The notes under the pieces: generated by a model
What the model was told of the DNA's origin: nothing
The model's database searches: none
The model's input: the letters and a program-made list of their open reading frames with translations, nothing else
Part shown: piece by piece, positions 5,233-5,327 of the stretch
Numbering within the stretch: the stretch's first letter is position 1
Layout: each line of letters opens with the position of its first letter
Made by a program: the position numbers and the translations under genes
Assembly: GCA_023424275.1 (NCBI GenBank)
Contig: JAFAED010000122.1
Coordinates: 1-5,327 of the forward strand
Source: Pseudomonadota bacterium
GTDB lineage: Bacteria > Pseudomonadota > Alphaproteobacteria > Sphingomonadales > Sphingomonadaceae
DNA: 5,327 nucleotides
Direction: 5' to 3'

Positions 5233-5327
5233 ATTCCAATCCGGCCTTCCCGATATTCGAATCCGCCCTCGCGGTCGCGCTCCAACAGAGCGGGGCCGTC
5301 GAGGTCCACCCAGCGCGCGCGCTGCGC
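5229..5327 (-). CDS. C-terminal fragment of an unidentified gene from the right edge
   Basis: Read inward from the right edge, a minus-strand frame gives 32 residues and a TAG stop at 5231-5229: RWVDLDGPALLERDREGGF (6-24), then EYREGRIGI at the end. About three quarters of third positions are G or C, which fits coding use here, and no other gene explains these 95 bases. Its stop overlaps the stress-protein stop (4 bases, tail to tail), leaving no room for a separate terminator. I do not recognise the family from this short tail. All three minus frames are open over this short stretch, so the call is moderate. Confidence 0.5.
   Translation of the reverse strand, partial: AQRARWVDLDGPALLERDREGGFEYREGRIGI

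Overview
The window is a GC-rich, densely coding chromosomal segment. Codon use has G or C in most third positions, intergenic gaps are short, and strands alternate every one to three genes. The protein set (a short PlsC-type acyltransferase, a secreted M20 metallopeptidase, a bacterial-type ferredoxin-NADP reductase, SoxR, a VOC protein and a stress-protein-26-like flavin-binding protein) and its style fit an alphaproteobacterium. My best guess is Sphingomonadales (Sphingopyxis/Sphingomonas-like), inferred from gene style only. I see no insertion sequence, phage gene, tRNA, rRNA or CRISPR array. The content reads as ordinary core/accessory chromosome, not a mobile island.

Layout. (1) 1-692, minus strand: a lysophospholipid acyltransferase-like gene whose stop overlaps the start of a hydrophobic ORF leaving the left edge. 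(2) 693-816: a divergent gap with a long imperfect hairpin. (3) 817-2229, plus strand: a secreted M20 zinc peptidase with a full set of metal-ligand motifs. (4) 2244-2276: an intrinsic terminator that works for the minus-strand unit. (5) 2279-3552, minus strand: a two-gene unit, an unrecognised 152-aa protein followed with a one-base stop/start overlap (TGATG) by ferredoxin-NADP reductase. Its promoter near 3594-3621 carries a Fur-like dyad. (6) 3752-4222, minus strand: SoxR with the full four-cysteine [2Fe-2S] motif. (7) 4246-4276: a promoter with an unusually long 19-bp spacer and a SoxR-box-like dyad, facing away from soxR. (8) 4308-5232, plus strand: a VOC/glyoxalase-fold protein and a pyridoxamine-phosphate-oxidase-like stress protein, the probable SoxR targets. 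(9) 5229-5327, minus strand: the C-terminal end of an unidentified gene entering from the right edge.

How they fit together: the right half looks like a redox-stress neighbourhood. SoxR, sensing redox-cycling compounds through its iron-sulfur cluster, would directly switch on the divergent VOC/flavin-protein pair without a SoxS intermediate. Next to it, the hypothetical-fpr unit supplies or balances reduced ferredoxin/NADPH and may be iron-controlled. The promoter logic is seen in the sequence; the physiological link is inference. No wholly new multi-gene system is evident. The two regulatory sites and the unrecognised protein co-translated with the ferredoxin reductase are the best leads.
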